Below, piece by piece: positions 17,865 through 25,912 of a DNA stretch of 64,000 nt; position 1 is the stretch's first letter, and each line of letters opens with the position of its first letter. The stretch comes from Rosistilla oblonga (GTDB lineage: Bacteria; Planctomycetota; Planctomycetia; Pirellulales; Pirellulaceae), in assembly GCF_007751715.1 (NCBI RefSeq), contig NZ_CP036292.1, forward strand, positions 7,013,339 through 7,077,338, written 5' to 3'. Made by a program: the position numbers and the translations under genes. The notes below the pieces were generated by a model that worked only from the letters and a program-made list of their open reading frames with translations, was not told the origin of the DNA and made no database searches.

Positions 17865-18451
17865 AACAGCGATTCCTATTCGCCGATATCAACAGCGATC
17901 CGATCGGCGACCAAACGCCTGCGAATCACACGCCCGCCGCAGGGTTTTCACACCAAGAACCTGTCGATCGCGACCCGACACTCGATGCGGTATTCAGCGC
18001 ATTGGGGATGGATTTGGGATACCTCGGCGACTCGCAAATGGTCAGCGACAGCGCCGGCGACCAGTCGATCGACGATCGCCCGTGGGTCCTCCACGTCGAC
18101 GACGACGATGCATTTCGCAACATCGTGCGGTTGCGATTGGAAGCTGCCGGGATCTGTGTTGCCAATGCTAGCGACGGGATTGAAGGTATCCACCAAGCGT
18201 TCCGGCAGCGTGTTGGTGCTATCATCCTCGACTTCGAGATGCCCAACGGTCGTGGCGATTATGTCCTGGGGCGACTGAAAGGGAATCCCGTCACCATGGA
18301 CATTCCTGTTATCGTGTTGACCGGGATGCGAGATCCGCTGCTGTCCGAGCGTTTGTTAGAGATGGGAGCGGCGGCATGTTTGCGTAAGCCGCCTCAATTC
18401 GACGTGCTAATTGAACAGATCGAACAACTTGTGTGTGCGGCTGCGCGATGA
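17861..18451 (+). CDS. Response regulator with N-terminal extension
   Basis: 196 aa. Its ATG overlaps the previous stop (ATGA), so the kinase and two regulators form one coupled operon. Residues 1-73 form an unusual, poorly ordered acidic extension (many Asp, Ser, Pro). The receiver is at 74-192: acidic DDDD at 80-83, phospho-acceptor Asp 124 (ILDFEMPNG), Thr in IVLTGM and Lys in LRKPP. No DNA-binding output. The extension may be a docking or inhibitory tail; its function is unknown. Confidence 0.88.
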   Translation: MKQRFLFADINSDPIGDQTPANHTPAAGFSHQEPVDRDPTLDAVFSALGMDLGYLGDSQMVSDSAGDQSIDDRPWVLHVDDDDAFRNIVRLRLEAAGICVANASDGIEGIHQAFRQRVGAIILDFEMPNGRGDYVLGRLKGNPVTMDIPVIVLTGMRDPLLSERLLEMGAAACLRKPPQFDVLIEQIEQLVCAAAR

Positions 18452-18654
18452 CAAATCGCTGAAAAGAGCACGATGTCAGCACGACGGGGTTTGTGCAAAC
18501 AACGCTTGCTGCATCCCGCCGATCATTGTGGGAAATCTAAACAATGATGGTGATATCGACGATCGGTCGTTGGGGAACTTGACTTCCTGTAATAATCACC
18601 TGAACGCTGCGCTATTTTTGCGCAAACCGATCGTGGGCAGGAACAGGGGAAATC

Positions 18655-19917
18655 ATGAAAGTCAGTCGACGGCAACTGCTGGCCGCTTCCGTGGGGAGCG
18701 TATTATCCGCAGGATCGCTGCGTGCGGCCCCGACGATTCATGTGAAGAAGCGTCGCGTGCTGCGGGTTCTCGGCACGCACGTCACCTTGCAAGAGACGCT
18801 GCGCAAACAGGCCGAAGCCGATCTGGGGATCGAGCTTCAGTTTCAGCCGGGCGGCAGCGGAGCGGTGTTATATCAAGCGTCGACGCGGCCCGAATCATTT
18901 GATCTCTACGAACAATGGTCCAACAGCATCCGCGTCCTGTGGCGTTCCAATGCGATCCAAGCGATCGACACGCAACGGATTCGACACTGGGACGAGATCA
19001 ACGGTTTGACCAAAGAAGGTCGCGTGACTCCCGCGGCAAAGCTGGGCGCGGGCGATTCGCCCGAGAAACTGTTGTTTGTTCAGCCGGACGAATCGCTCGG
19101 CAGCAATGCAACAAACCGCGTCAGCTTCTTGCCCTACGTGCACAATGTCGACTCGTTTGGTTATGACAGCGCAGCGATCCCGCGCGGCAAGCCCTACGAA
19201 ACCGAAAGCTGGTCGTGGCTGCTGGACGATGCGCATGCGGGGAAAGTCGCGATCGTCAACGAACCGACGATTGGGCTGTTCGATCTGGCCTTGGCTGCGC
19301 AGAGCAAAGGCTTGATTCAGTTCGACGACATCGGAAACCTGACGCGGAAAGAACTCGACGCATTGTTTTCGATACTCTTGAAGTATCGGCAGGCGGGGCA
19401 TTTTCGAGGTGTTTGGAACAGCGTGCCTCAGTCGGTGAAGTTGATGTCGTCGGGCGAATCGACGATTCAAAGCATGTTCTCACCCGCGGTATTCGATCTG
19501 CGCAGCCGTGGCATCGATTGCGTCTACGCATCGCCCAAAGAAGGCTACCGAGCTTGGCACGGCGTGATGTGCATGTCGTCTAAAACGCAAGGCGATACAC
19601 AAGACACGGCTTATGAATACATGAACTGGTGGCTTTCGGGCTGGCCCGGCGCGTTCATTGCCAAACAGGGTTATTACATCTCCAATCCCCAACGCTCGCG
19701 TCCTCACTTGAGTCAGCCGGAATGGGATTATTGGTATTTGGGAAAACGTGCGTCGGAAGACTTGCAGGGGACCAGCGGTACAACTGTGGTTCGCGAGGGA
19801 CAGGTCCGCGACGGTGGATCGTATGAACGACGATTCAGCAACATCGTGGTTTGGAATACCGTGATGCCGACCTACGAATACAGCCTCCAACGATGGAACG
19901 AGTTCCTGTCAGGCTAA
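18655..19917 (+). CDS. PotD/PotF-like extracellular solute-binding protein
   Basis: 420 aa. The N-terminus MKVSRRQLLAAS...LRAAPT has a twin-arginine-like SRRQLL motif and cleavage near residue 24, so it is predicted to be exported folded. The mature part has the two-lobe binding-protein pattern of the spermidine/putrescine-type class (PF13416): strand VLRVLGTH, QFQPGGSGAVLY, a hinge segment near SFLPYVHNVDSFGYD, and a C-terminal YMNWWLSGWPGAF. No ABC permease or ATPase gene is near. Instead the stop is 5 bases before a sensor kinase ATG, and a response regulator follows. This arrangement suggests a ligand-presenting subunit for that kinase, in the manner of TorT/TorS or LuxP/LuxQ; ligand unknown. 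Confidence 0.88.
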   Translation: MKVSRRQLLAASVGSVLSAGSLRAAPTIHVKKRRVLRVLGTHVTLQETLRKQAEADLGIELQFQPGGSGAVLYQASTRPESFDLYEQWSNSIRVLWRSNAIQAIDTQRIRHWDEINGLTKEGRVTPAAKLGAGDSPEKLLFVQPDESLGSNATNRVSFLPYVHNVDSFGYDSAAIPRGKPYETESWSWLLDDAHAGKVAIVNEPTIGLFDLALAAQSKGLIQFDDIGNLTRKELDALFSILLKYRQAGHFRGVWNSVPQSVKLMSSGESTIQSMFSPAVFDLRSRGIDCVYASPKEGYRAWHGVMCMSSKTQGDTQDTAYEYMNWWLSGWPGAFIAKQGYYISNPQRSRPHLSQPEWDYWYLGKRASEDLQGTSGTTVVREGQVRDGGSYERRFSNIVVWNTVMPTYEYSLQRWNEFLSG

Positions 19918-19922
19918 AGATC

Positions 19923-21824
19923 ATGAAGATGCTTCAACGTACAGGAACGCTCCGAACACAGATCTACACCAGCTGTTGTGTGCTGGTGGCGCTTTGTGTT
20001 TTAAACATGGGAATCGGTTGGTGGGGGCAATATCGACTGCTTCAGAACTTTGATTCGTACGAGCAGACAGAGCGTACAGCCGCTGCCGTGCTAAAGATCG
20101 ATCGCAACGTCCAGGAGCTCAAATCTCGCTCGGAAAACTATCTGCACACCGGATCGGAATCTCAGCACCAGACCGCGGTCCAATTTCAGCTGGATCTGCT
20201 CCATCAGATCGACTCGGTGATGCAAGAAGCAAACAGTGAAGACCTGCGGACGATTCTTGCCGAGATGCGGACGCATGTTCAAACGCTGCAAGAGCAGTTG
20301 CGGTTGGCAGCGGAGGAACGCGATCTGCGCAAGAGCTTGGTTCAGGAGCAGTTGCCGTTGATCGGAGACCAGGTCCAAGCGGCGGTGCGACGTTTCCAGG
20401 CGACACTCGGCGAGAACGCTGCGGATGCGTCTCACGATCAATTGCTCAACGCGATCCAAGCGTTTTCGTTTGCGCGGATGAACCTGTTGCAATACTTTAA
20501 CAACCCGCGATCCGAAGACTTCGACCGGATGGTGCAGAGTCTTAAGGAAGCCGAGCATTTGACGGCGAGCATCGTGAGCTCTTCCACCTCGCCTGAATTC
20601 ACCCTAGCGCAAGCCGATTTGCTAGCGAAGCTTGCTCAGTTCCGCCAAATCGGATCGCACGCCGTCCACGCGACCCGCAGCTATCTGTACTACTCAAATG
20701 TTGTGATGGCCGGTGAGATCTCCGAATTCGTCTATTACTCCAATCGCCTGAAGTCTTTTGTTGTCGACCAGCAAAAACTCAACCGCCAATCGCGACGTGC
20801 CTCCGCGCAGCAAACGCGGAACCTGGGATTTGCCGCTTCCTCGATAGCGATTTTGTTGGCGATTTGCCTAGCCGCTCGTTTGTCATATTCGATTGTTTCG
20901 CCGATCGCACAGATTACCGAAACCTTCCGGCAACTCTCCGGCGGAGCAACGATCGATGCGATCCCGGCGACGCATCGCCACGACGAGATTGGGCGGATGG
21001 CTCAAGCGGCAACGATCTTCAATGAGAAGAACCGCGAGACGCGCAGACTGCTGCAACACTCGCGCGAACTGTCGGCTGAACTGGCGATTAAAGCCCAAGC
21101 GTTGGAGGAATCGAACCAGGAGTTGGATAACTTTGCCTACGTTGCGTCGCATGATCTGAAGTCGCCGTTGCGAGGGCTCAACGCGCTGGCAACTTGGGTC
21201 CAGGAAGATTGCGACAGTTTATTGCCCGCCGGCTCGCGGAAGCACTTGCAACAGATGCAAGATCGCGTCGCAAGAATGGAAGCATTGCTGGACGATCTAC
21301 TGGAATACTCGCGAGCGGGAAGATCGGAGGTGTCGATCGAAAATGTGAACGTCGGCGAACTTTTGGACTCGGTGCTGCAGATCGTCGACAATCCGGGCGA
21401 AGTACAAATTCGGGTGCAGGGCAACCTGCCTGAACTCCCCACCTACCGCGCTCCACTGCAGCAGATATTCCTCAACCTGATCACAAATGCTGTGAAATAC
21501 AACGACAAAGGGACCGAAGGCGTCGTTGAAATCGAATGCCACGAAATCGATCAGGCGTATCGGTTTACGATTTCAGACAATGGAATCGGTATCGATCCGA
21601 AGTTTCACGAGCGGATATTCCGCATGTATCAGCGAGTTGCTGTGAAAAAAGCGGACGGCAGCGGGATGGGGCTGGCGATTGTCAAGAAGCAAGTCGAGAC
21701 GTATGGTGGAGAGGTCAGTGTTTTTTCCTGTGCCGGTCAAGGCGCCAAGTTTACGTTCACTTGGCCCAAGGGACTCAGTTGTCCCACCGCGGTTCAACCC
21801 CGTTCGCCACAACTGACCGCGTAG
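19923..21824 (+). CDS. Membrane sensor histidine kinase
   Basis: 633 aa from the ATG at 19923, 5 bases after the binding-protein stop. TM1 is about 15-37 and TM2 about 302-324; the 265-residue periplasmic part between them is almost entirely helical, rich in Gln, Glu and Leu, which fits a long helical-bundle sensor. HAMP 325-375, coiled coil to 400, HisKA with His 410 (NFAYVASHDLKSPLR, the phytochrome-like H-box), and HATPase_c with N-box FLNLITNAVKY, DNGIGI and GSGMGLAI. No receiver or output domain. Pairs naturally with the regulator at 21860. The helical sensor plus an adjacent binding protein suggests signal detection through protein contact. Confidence 0.92.
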   Translation: MKMLQRTGTLRTQIYTSCCVLVALCVLNMGIGWWGQYRLLQNFDSYEQTERTAAAVLKIDRNVQELKSRSENYLHTGSESQHQTAVQFQLDLLHQIDSVMQEANSEDLRTILAEMRTHVQTLQEQLRLAAEERDLRKSLVQEQLPLIGDQVQAAVRRFQATLGENAADASHDQLLNAIQAFSFARMNLLQYFNNPRSEDFDRMVQSLKEAEHLTASIVSSSTSPEFTLAQADLLAKLAQFRQIGSHAVHATRSYLYYSNVVMAGEISEFVYYSNRLKSFVVDQQKLNRQSRRASAQQTRNLGFAASSIAILLAICLAARLSYSIVSPIAQITETFRQLSGGATIDAIPATHRHDEIGRMAQAATIFNEKNRETRRLLQHSRELSAELAIKAQALEESNQELDNFAYVASHDLKSPLRGLNALATWVQEDCDSLLPAGSRKHLQQMQDRVARMEALLDDLLEYSRAGRSEVSIENVNVGELLDSVLQIVDNPGEVQIRVQGNLPELPTYRAPLQQIFLNLITNAVKYNDKGTEGVVEIECHEIDQAYRFTISDNGIGIDPKFHERIFRMYQRVAVKKADGSGMGLAIVKKQVETYGGEVSVFSCAGQGAKFTFTWPKGLSCPTAVQPRSPQLTA

Positions 21825-21859
21825 GCGAGTTTGAGATCCACTCATAGAGAGAATTGCAA

Positions 21860-22264
21860 ATGTTCTTGTTAGTCGAAGACGACGAAGTGGATGTGGAGCG
21901 GTTCCGCCGCGCGATGAATTCCCATCGGATCACCGCAGAATTGCTGGTCGCCAACGACGGTGCAGAAGCGATTGAGCTTCTGCACAATCAAGCCGCTGGA
22001 ACGCAAAAGCTGATCGTCTTTCTGGATTTGAACATGCCAGGCGTCAACGGCTTCGAGTTCTTGCAGATGCTCCGAGCCGATGCGGGGCTTCGCCGCACGC
22101 TTGTCTTTATCTTGACTTCGTCCAACCACCAACGGGACAAACAGCAAGCCTACGACAAGAACGTCGCCGGCTACTTCGTCAAATCGAATCTCGACGCACT
22201 GATGAACACCGTCAAGAGCTACTCCGACAGCGTCGAATATCCGCCCCCCGCCTACGCCTCGTAA
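21860..22264 (+). CDS. Rcp1-like response regulator
   Basis: 134 aa from ATG 21860 (a TTG 6 bases upstream is an alternative; GAGAGAA precedes both). Single receiver of the cyanobacterial phytochrome regulator type: FLLVEDDEVDVERFRRA, acceptor Asp in FLDLNMPGVNG, Thr in FILTSS, Lys in YFVKSN. The long insertion after helix 4 (SSNHQRDKQQAYD) is typical of that group. No output domain. It ends the SBP-kinase-regulator unit and is the predicted partner of the kinase, whose H-box is also phytochrome-like. Confidence 0.9.
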   Translation: MFLLVEDDEVDVERFRRAMNSHRITAELLVANDGAEAIELLHNQAAGTQKLIVFLDLNMPGVNGFEFLQMLRADAGLRRTLVFILTSSNHQRDKQQAYDKNVAGYFVKSNLDALMNTVKSYSDSVEYPPPAYAS

Positions 22265-22429
22265 TCCAACCGCCTAGCCGCGTGCACCTCCTCGATCGCA
22301 GTCTGTCCTCACCCGCGGCAGCGGCAAGGACGGCAGTGAATCGCCCCAGCAAAGTCCGCTCACCACAAGAGAGCGCAGCATGCTTTACTCTCGTGGCAAC
22401 AGCAGCGGTTTCTGGTTTACCGCCGATGT

Positions 22430-23380
22430 TTATGTATCAAACCCAAACAGCCGCGCGGCGTTTCCTCCAAAGACCTTGCTCCGGTCCTCATCGCTGAACG
22501 CTGGAAGCATCTGGGCGATCTGTTGCCGGTACTGCCGGTAGGACGCGTCCGTTGTCTTGGCGTTAAAGCCTCCTCCATAGATCAATCGCTCGGCGCCCCA
22601 CAATTCGGCTAACCGACGCACGACCGGCTTAACATCCCGATGCGGATATTTATTCTGGTCTGGGATCGCCGCCAACTTCATCACCGTGTTCGGCAACTCC
22701 GACCAACGCAGCACCACCGCGTGTTCCTCTAGCGTTCCCTGCATCGGTCGGCCCAGATGGTCGATGATGACTTGAGTCTCTCTGTAGCGACGGATGTAGG
22801 GATCCAGCCGTTCTGCATAACGGGGTTCTAGATGGATCTGCATCGCGACACCCGCATCTGTGGCGATCGACCACAACCGATCGAGCTCCGGAGTGCCCCA
22901 CGGAGGCAAACGGCCTGGCGCGTATGCATGCAGACGCGTCGCAACGATATGATCCTCGTGCTGCCTCAAAAATTGCGGCAAGCGTTGCAGCGAATTCGGC
23001 TGGTCTGCGAAGAAGAGGCAGGTCCCCTTCAAACGTCCTTTGCCGACTTCGATACAGTGTTCCAGGTAGCAGTGGTCATCCTGGTAGGGTTCGGGGTGAA
23101 CGACAATCGCGCGATCCACCCCCGCTCCGTCCATACGCTCGAGCAGGAACTCGGGCGTTGCGGCTTGCCCAGGCCGATATGGCGCATTTTGGTGGTATGG
23201 AAAACGAGCATCATCCGGTCCCGCAAAACAGTGGAGATGGGCATCGACCACCATCGACGCATCGCTGGCAGCGTGCGTTACCGGCAACGACGACGAAACA
23301 GCAAGCCCGGCGGCGATGACGCCCATTGCCTCTCGACGATTTGGCAGGCGTCGTTTTTCATAACCCGAACGATCGATCAT
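22430..23380 (-). CDS. Exported amidohydrolase-family protein (PF04909-like)
   Basis: 316 aa. The N-terminus (YEKRRLPNRREAMGVIAAGLAVSSSLPVTHA) has an Arg-rich region and a hydrophobic core ending near residue 38, a Tat- or Sec-type signal. The metal motif DAHLHCF sits near 47-53, a lysine-free barrel follows with His in IIDHLGRP near 205, and the end is RLFGFDT. Relatives are metal-dependent hydrolases or decarboxylases (2-pyrone-4,6-dicarboxylate lactonase type). The C-terminal strand, which usually reads G-S-D-x-P and provides the catalytic Asp, reads YGGGFN here, so classical hydrolysis is doubtful. Standing alone, convergent with the regulator at 21860. Confidence 0.8.
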   Translation of the reverse strand: MIDRSGYEKRRLPNRREAMGVIAAGLAVSSSLPVTHAASDASMVVDAHLHCFAGPDDARFPYHQNAPYRPGQAATPEFLLERMDGAGVDRAIVVHPEPYQDDHCYLEHCIEVGKGRLKGTCLFFADQPNSLQRLPQFLRQHEDHIVATRLHAYAPGRLPPWGTPELDRLWSIATDAGVAMQIHLEPRYAERLDPYIRRYRETQVIIDHLGRPMQGTLEEHAVVLRWSELPNTVMKLAAIPDQNKYPHRDVKPVVRRLAELWGAERLIYGGGFNAKTTDASYRQYRQQIAQMLPAFSDEDRSKVFGGNAARLFGFDT

Positions 23381-23831
23381 TTGATGAGACTCACAAGTTG
23401 CAGTAGGAAACTTCGTGCGGCGGGGATGGCTTCTTATCAGCGTCTAGTTTAGTCGATACCGACGCAAAACAAATATCCAGGCAGCGAAGCCTCTCCGTCG
23501 CACGCCCCCCACCCTCGGCTACTGTCGACTTTCAGGTCAGCTGCCAGGACTTTGACGAGCATCCAAATTACTGGTGCACCGTCTGGCGTCCAGTCTGCCT
23601 GAACACTGCTGCTGTGGCCGATGATGCACCCTTCACCCTCCGCCAAACGAAGCTTGAAGGGGAGGGTCGAACGAGCGAAGCGAAGTTCGGGGAGGCAAGT
23701 CCGCGCATCGACCCCGCCTGATCCTACGGCCGGCCCTCCTCAGAAAATTTGCTAAACGCTCTTTTTCTGGCTCTCCGTGCTTCGCAGTGCGGGTATCGTG
23801 TGGGACGTGGCAGCAAGGAGAGTGGGCGGTT
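23381..23831. other. Intergenic region
   Basis: 451 bases between the 5' end of the amidohydrolase-like gene and the 3' end of the Crp-like gene. No gene, hairpin or promoter is recognised. Confidence 0.4.
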
Positions 23832-24542
23832 TTAGGCGAGCAGTTGGTAGGGGATTTTGCGCTGCACCGATTGCGAGAGTCGCTGTGGGTCGGTCAGGAC
23901 GATCTTGCGGCGGCCGACGTTGATGAAACCCTCAGCGCGGAGCTGCCCCAGCAGGATCGTGACGGTTTCTCGCGTGCTGCCTAACAGGTTGGCGATCTCT
24001 TGATGAGCTAAGCTGATCCGCAGCCGAATCCCGTCGTCGGCGACCGATCCAAACTGTTCAGCCAGGTCCAACAGCAGATGGATCAACCTGTCGCGGTTGG
24101 AAACAAACAACAGGTTCTTCAACCGGCGTTCGATTCGACTGCGCCGCAGACCGACCATCTTGGTGATCGCCAATGCGACGCCGCCGTGCTGTGACATCAA
24201 CTGCTGCAACGCATCGGCAGGGATCATCACAACCGTCGTCGGCTCGACAGCTTCGACGTATTCCTCCCGCGCCACATCGGCAAACAACGCCAACTCGCCA
24301 AACATCTCCCCCGGCTCGACAAACGCCAGGATCGATTGCTTGCCATCTGGCGTATGATTGCAGACTTTGACCAACCCCTTGGTCAACAGGAACACGCTGT
24401 CCGCCTTCTCGCTGGGAAGGTAGACCGGGCTGCGGGCCCGAAAAGAACGGGAGCGACAGCGGGTTTCGAGCCGCTCGATCTGTTCGGGCAGAAGCCGAGC
24501 GAAGAGGTCACAGTTTTGCAGGTGCCATAATTTTTCAGGCAT
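23832..24542 (-). CDS. Crp/Fnr-family transcriptional regulator
   Basis: 236 aa. ATG at 24540-24542 with AAAGGA upstream. The cyclic-nucleotide-binding beta-roll spans about 15-130 (PGEMFGELALFAD matches the phosphate-binding cassette region). The dimer helix is about 130-155 and the C-terminal winged helix about 165-225, with recognition helix LGSTRETVTILLGQLR. No N-terminal FNR cysteine cluster (only isolated Cys 11 and 29), so oxygen sensing by 4Fe-4S is unlikely; the arginine of the cAMP-binding motif is absent, so the effector is unknown. Stands alone, 126 bases after the divergent-side start region of the CxxC-repeat gene. Confidence 0.92.
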   Translation of the reverse strand: MPEKLWHLQNCDLFARLLPEQIERLETRCRSRSFRARSPVYLPSEKADSVFLLTKGLVKVCNHTPDGKQSILAFVEPGEMFGELALFADVAREEYVEAVEPTTVVMIPADALQQLMSQHGGVALAITKMVGLRRSRIERRLKNLLFVSNRDRLIHLLLDLAEQFGSVADDGIRLRISLAHQEIANLLGSTRETVTILLGQLRAEGFINVGRRKIVLTDPQRLSQSVQRKIPYQLLA

Positions 24543-24667
24543 GGCCGTGTCCTTTCGTTGATCACCACACGATTAAACCGGAGATGGCTTGCGGTCGTCC
24601 GCAGGACTTCTCTAGATAGACGCGTGAACACCTGTCTGCTCACACACAAAAGCCGAAACTTCGCCGA

Positions 24668-25372
24668 CTAATTCAGCGGCGCGTTGGCTGGGACTGCATA
24701 TTTGGCGGGGTTCGCGAGGAACATCTGCCGCTGCTCATCGCTCGGGAACAGGTACCGCAGGCCCTGGTGAACCGTCGCAATCTCCGGCTTCCCCGGCACA
24801 TCCTGCTGCATCTCGACGCGGCAGACCGAACAGAGGCCTTTCATCGCGAGGTCGACGTTGGCGTATTTCGCAGGGTCGGCACGGAACACTTCCTTCTGTT
24901 CTTCGCCGGGAAACAGGTACAAACGACCGCCGTAGAGAGCCGCGTGCTGGACCTTGCCAGGCATCCGCTGGGACATGTTGACCGAGCAAACGGTGCAGTC
25001 GCCGCCCAACGCGGGGACGTACTTCGCCGGGTCAGCCAGAAAAACCTGCTTCTGCTCTTCGCCGGGGAACAGATAGACCTTCCCGTCATAGGTGACTTGG
25101 TGCTGCGTCGTTCCACGAACCCACTTTTTCATGTCGATCACGCAAACCGGGCAATAACCGTCCATCGCGATCTTCGCCTGTGCCGCTCGACTCTGGCTGC
25201 CACCAGCTGCCGGCTGCGGCGCGCGGTTCTGACTGCCACCGCTCGCAGGCGGCTGGGCTGGACGAGGAGCTCGCGTGCCCGATTGGGCATCGACTTGAGA
25301 GGTGATTACCAGGCACATCGAAAGGGTTACAGCGGCCGAGAGCGAGCGAAGACCAAAGCGTTGATTCAGCAT
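24668..25372 (-). CDS. Exported protein with three CxxC metal-binding-type repeats
   Basis: 234 aa from the ATG at 25370-25372, with AAAGGA at a workable distance. A signal peptide (LSAAVTLSMCLVITSQVDAQ) is followed by a Pro/Gly/Ser linker rich in SQNRAPQ-type repeats. Three consecutive units of about 55 residues follow, each with C-x-V-C-x-x-x-M (CPVCVIDM, CTVCSVNM, CSVCRVEM) and a LFPGEEQ/LFPSDEQ-x-x-F-x-A-P-A-K-Y ending. The Cys/Met spacing and the FxxDPAKY strand resemble YHS / heavy-metal-binding domains. Likely a periplasmic metal-binding (copper?) or redox protein; no transporter or oxidase gene is adjacent. The repeats are about 40-50% alike, so they arose by internal duplication. Confidence 0.8.
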   Translation of the reverse strand: MLNQRFGLRSLSAAVTLSMCLVITSQVDAQSGTRAPRPAQPPASGGSQNRAPQPAAGGSQSRAAQAKIAMDGYCPVCVIDMKKWVRGTTQHQVTYDGKVYLFPGEEQKQVFLADPAKYVPALGGDCTVCSVNMSQRMPGKVQHAALYGGRLYLFPGEEQKEVFRADPAKYANVDLAMKGLCSVCRVEMQQDVPGKPEIATVHQGLRYLFPSDEQRQMFLANPAKYAVPANAPLN

Positions 25373-25648
25373 CGAAAAATGCATCCTTTGAGACGAAGGG
25401 AAGTTTCCAAAACAGGGGCGTTGATAGCCGAGAGGACGAGGCCAGCCAGAGATCCTTACAGACGAGGGCAAAGATTTTTTTGAGGCCGGCCAGCCGCGAC
25501 TATCACCGCCCGAGCGGACTTCAATCGGGAACGCGGGCGAAAGAAACACTTCACCCTCTCACAGCGATTGCCGCGGAGAAGCGTGGGGACTGACAGCGCA
25601 TTCGCCAAGATCGTCGACGCGCGATATAGAAATGCAAATCGAAACAGC

Positions 25649-25912
25649 TCAGTCGTTGCGGGCTTCGATCGCTTGCTTGATCCGCTGGCGAGCCCCTGCG
25701 GAGAGCTTCGCTTTTGCGACGCTGCGATCGCTGTCGAGCTCTTCCACGTGTTGCTGCGTGCGAAGATGCAGCGTATCGACATCGCGACGAAACGCAGCGC
25801 ACAGCCGACAGAGCCGCAGGTGCATCCAAAGCTCGACCCGCTGACGTAGCGTCAGCTTGGTTTCGAGCGATTCGGAGACGAGCTTGGAGATTTCTTTGCA
25901 GCTGAGCATCAT
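25649..25912 (-). CDS. Zinc-binding anti-sigma factor (ZAS/zf-HC2 type)
   Basis: 87 aa from the ATG at 25910-25912, whose codon overlaps the TGA stop of the sigma gene (ATGA), so the two are coupled. The pattern Cys 5 ... His 31-x3-Cys 35-x2-Cys 38 (HLRLCRLC) is the zinc-binding anti-sigma signature of proteins that hold an ECF factor inactive. No transmembrane helix is seen, so it would act in the cytoplasm, possibly as a redox sensor like RsrA. The tail (DVDTLHLRTQQHVEEL) is helical and charged. An alternative is a DUF1640-like helper; the zinc motif argues for anti-sigma. Confidence 0.8.
   Translation of the reverse strand: MMLSCKEISKLVSESLETKLTLRQRVELWMHLRLCRLCAAFRRDVDTLHLRTQQHVEELDSDRSVAKAKLSAGARQRIKQAIEARND

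Noticed and set aside
23449-23646. 65-codon minus-strand frame upstream of the amidohydrolase-like gene
   Set aside because: No conserved pattern or ribosome site; composition like the rest of the gap.
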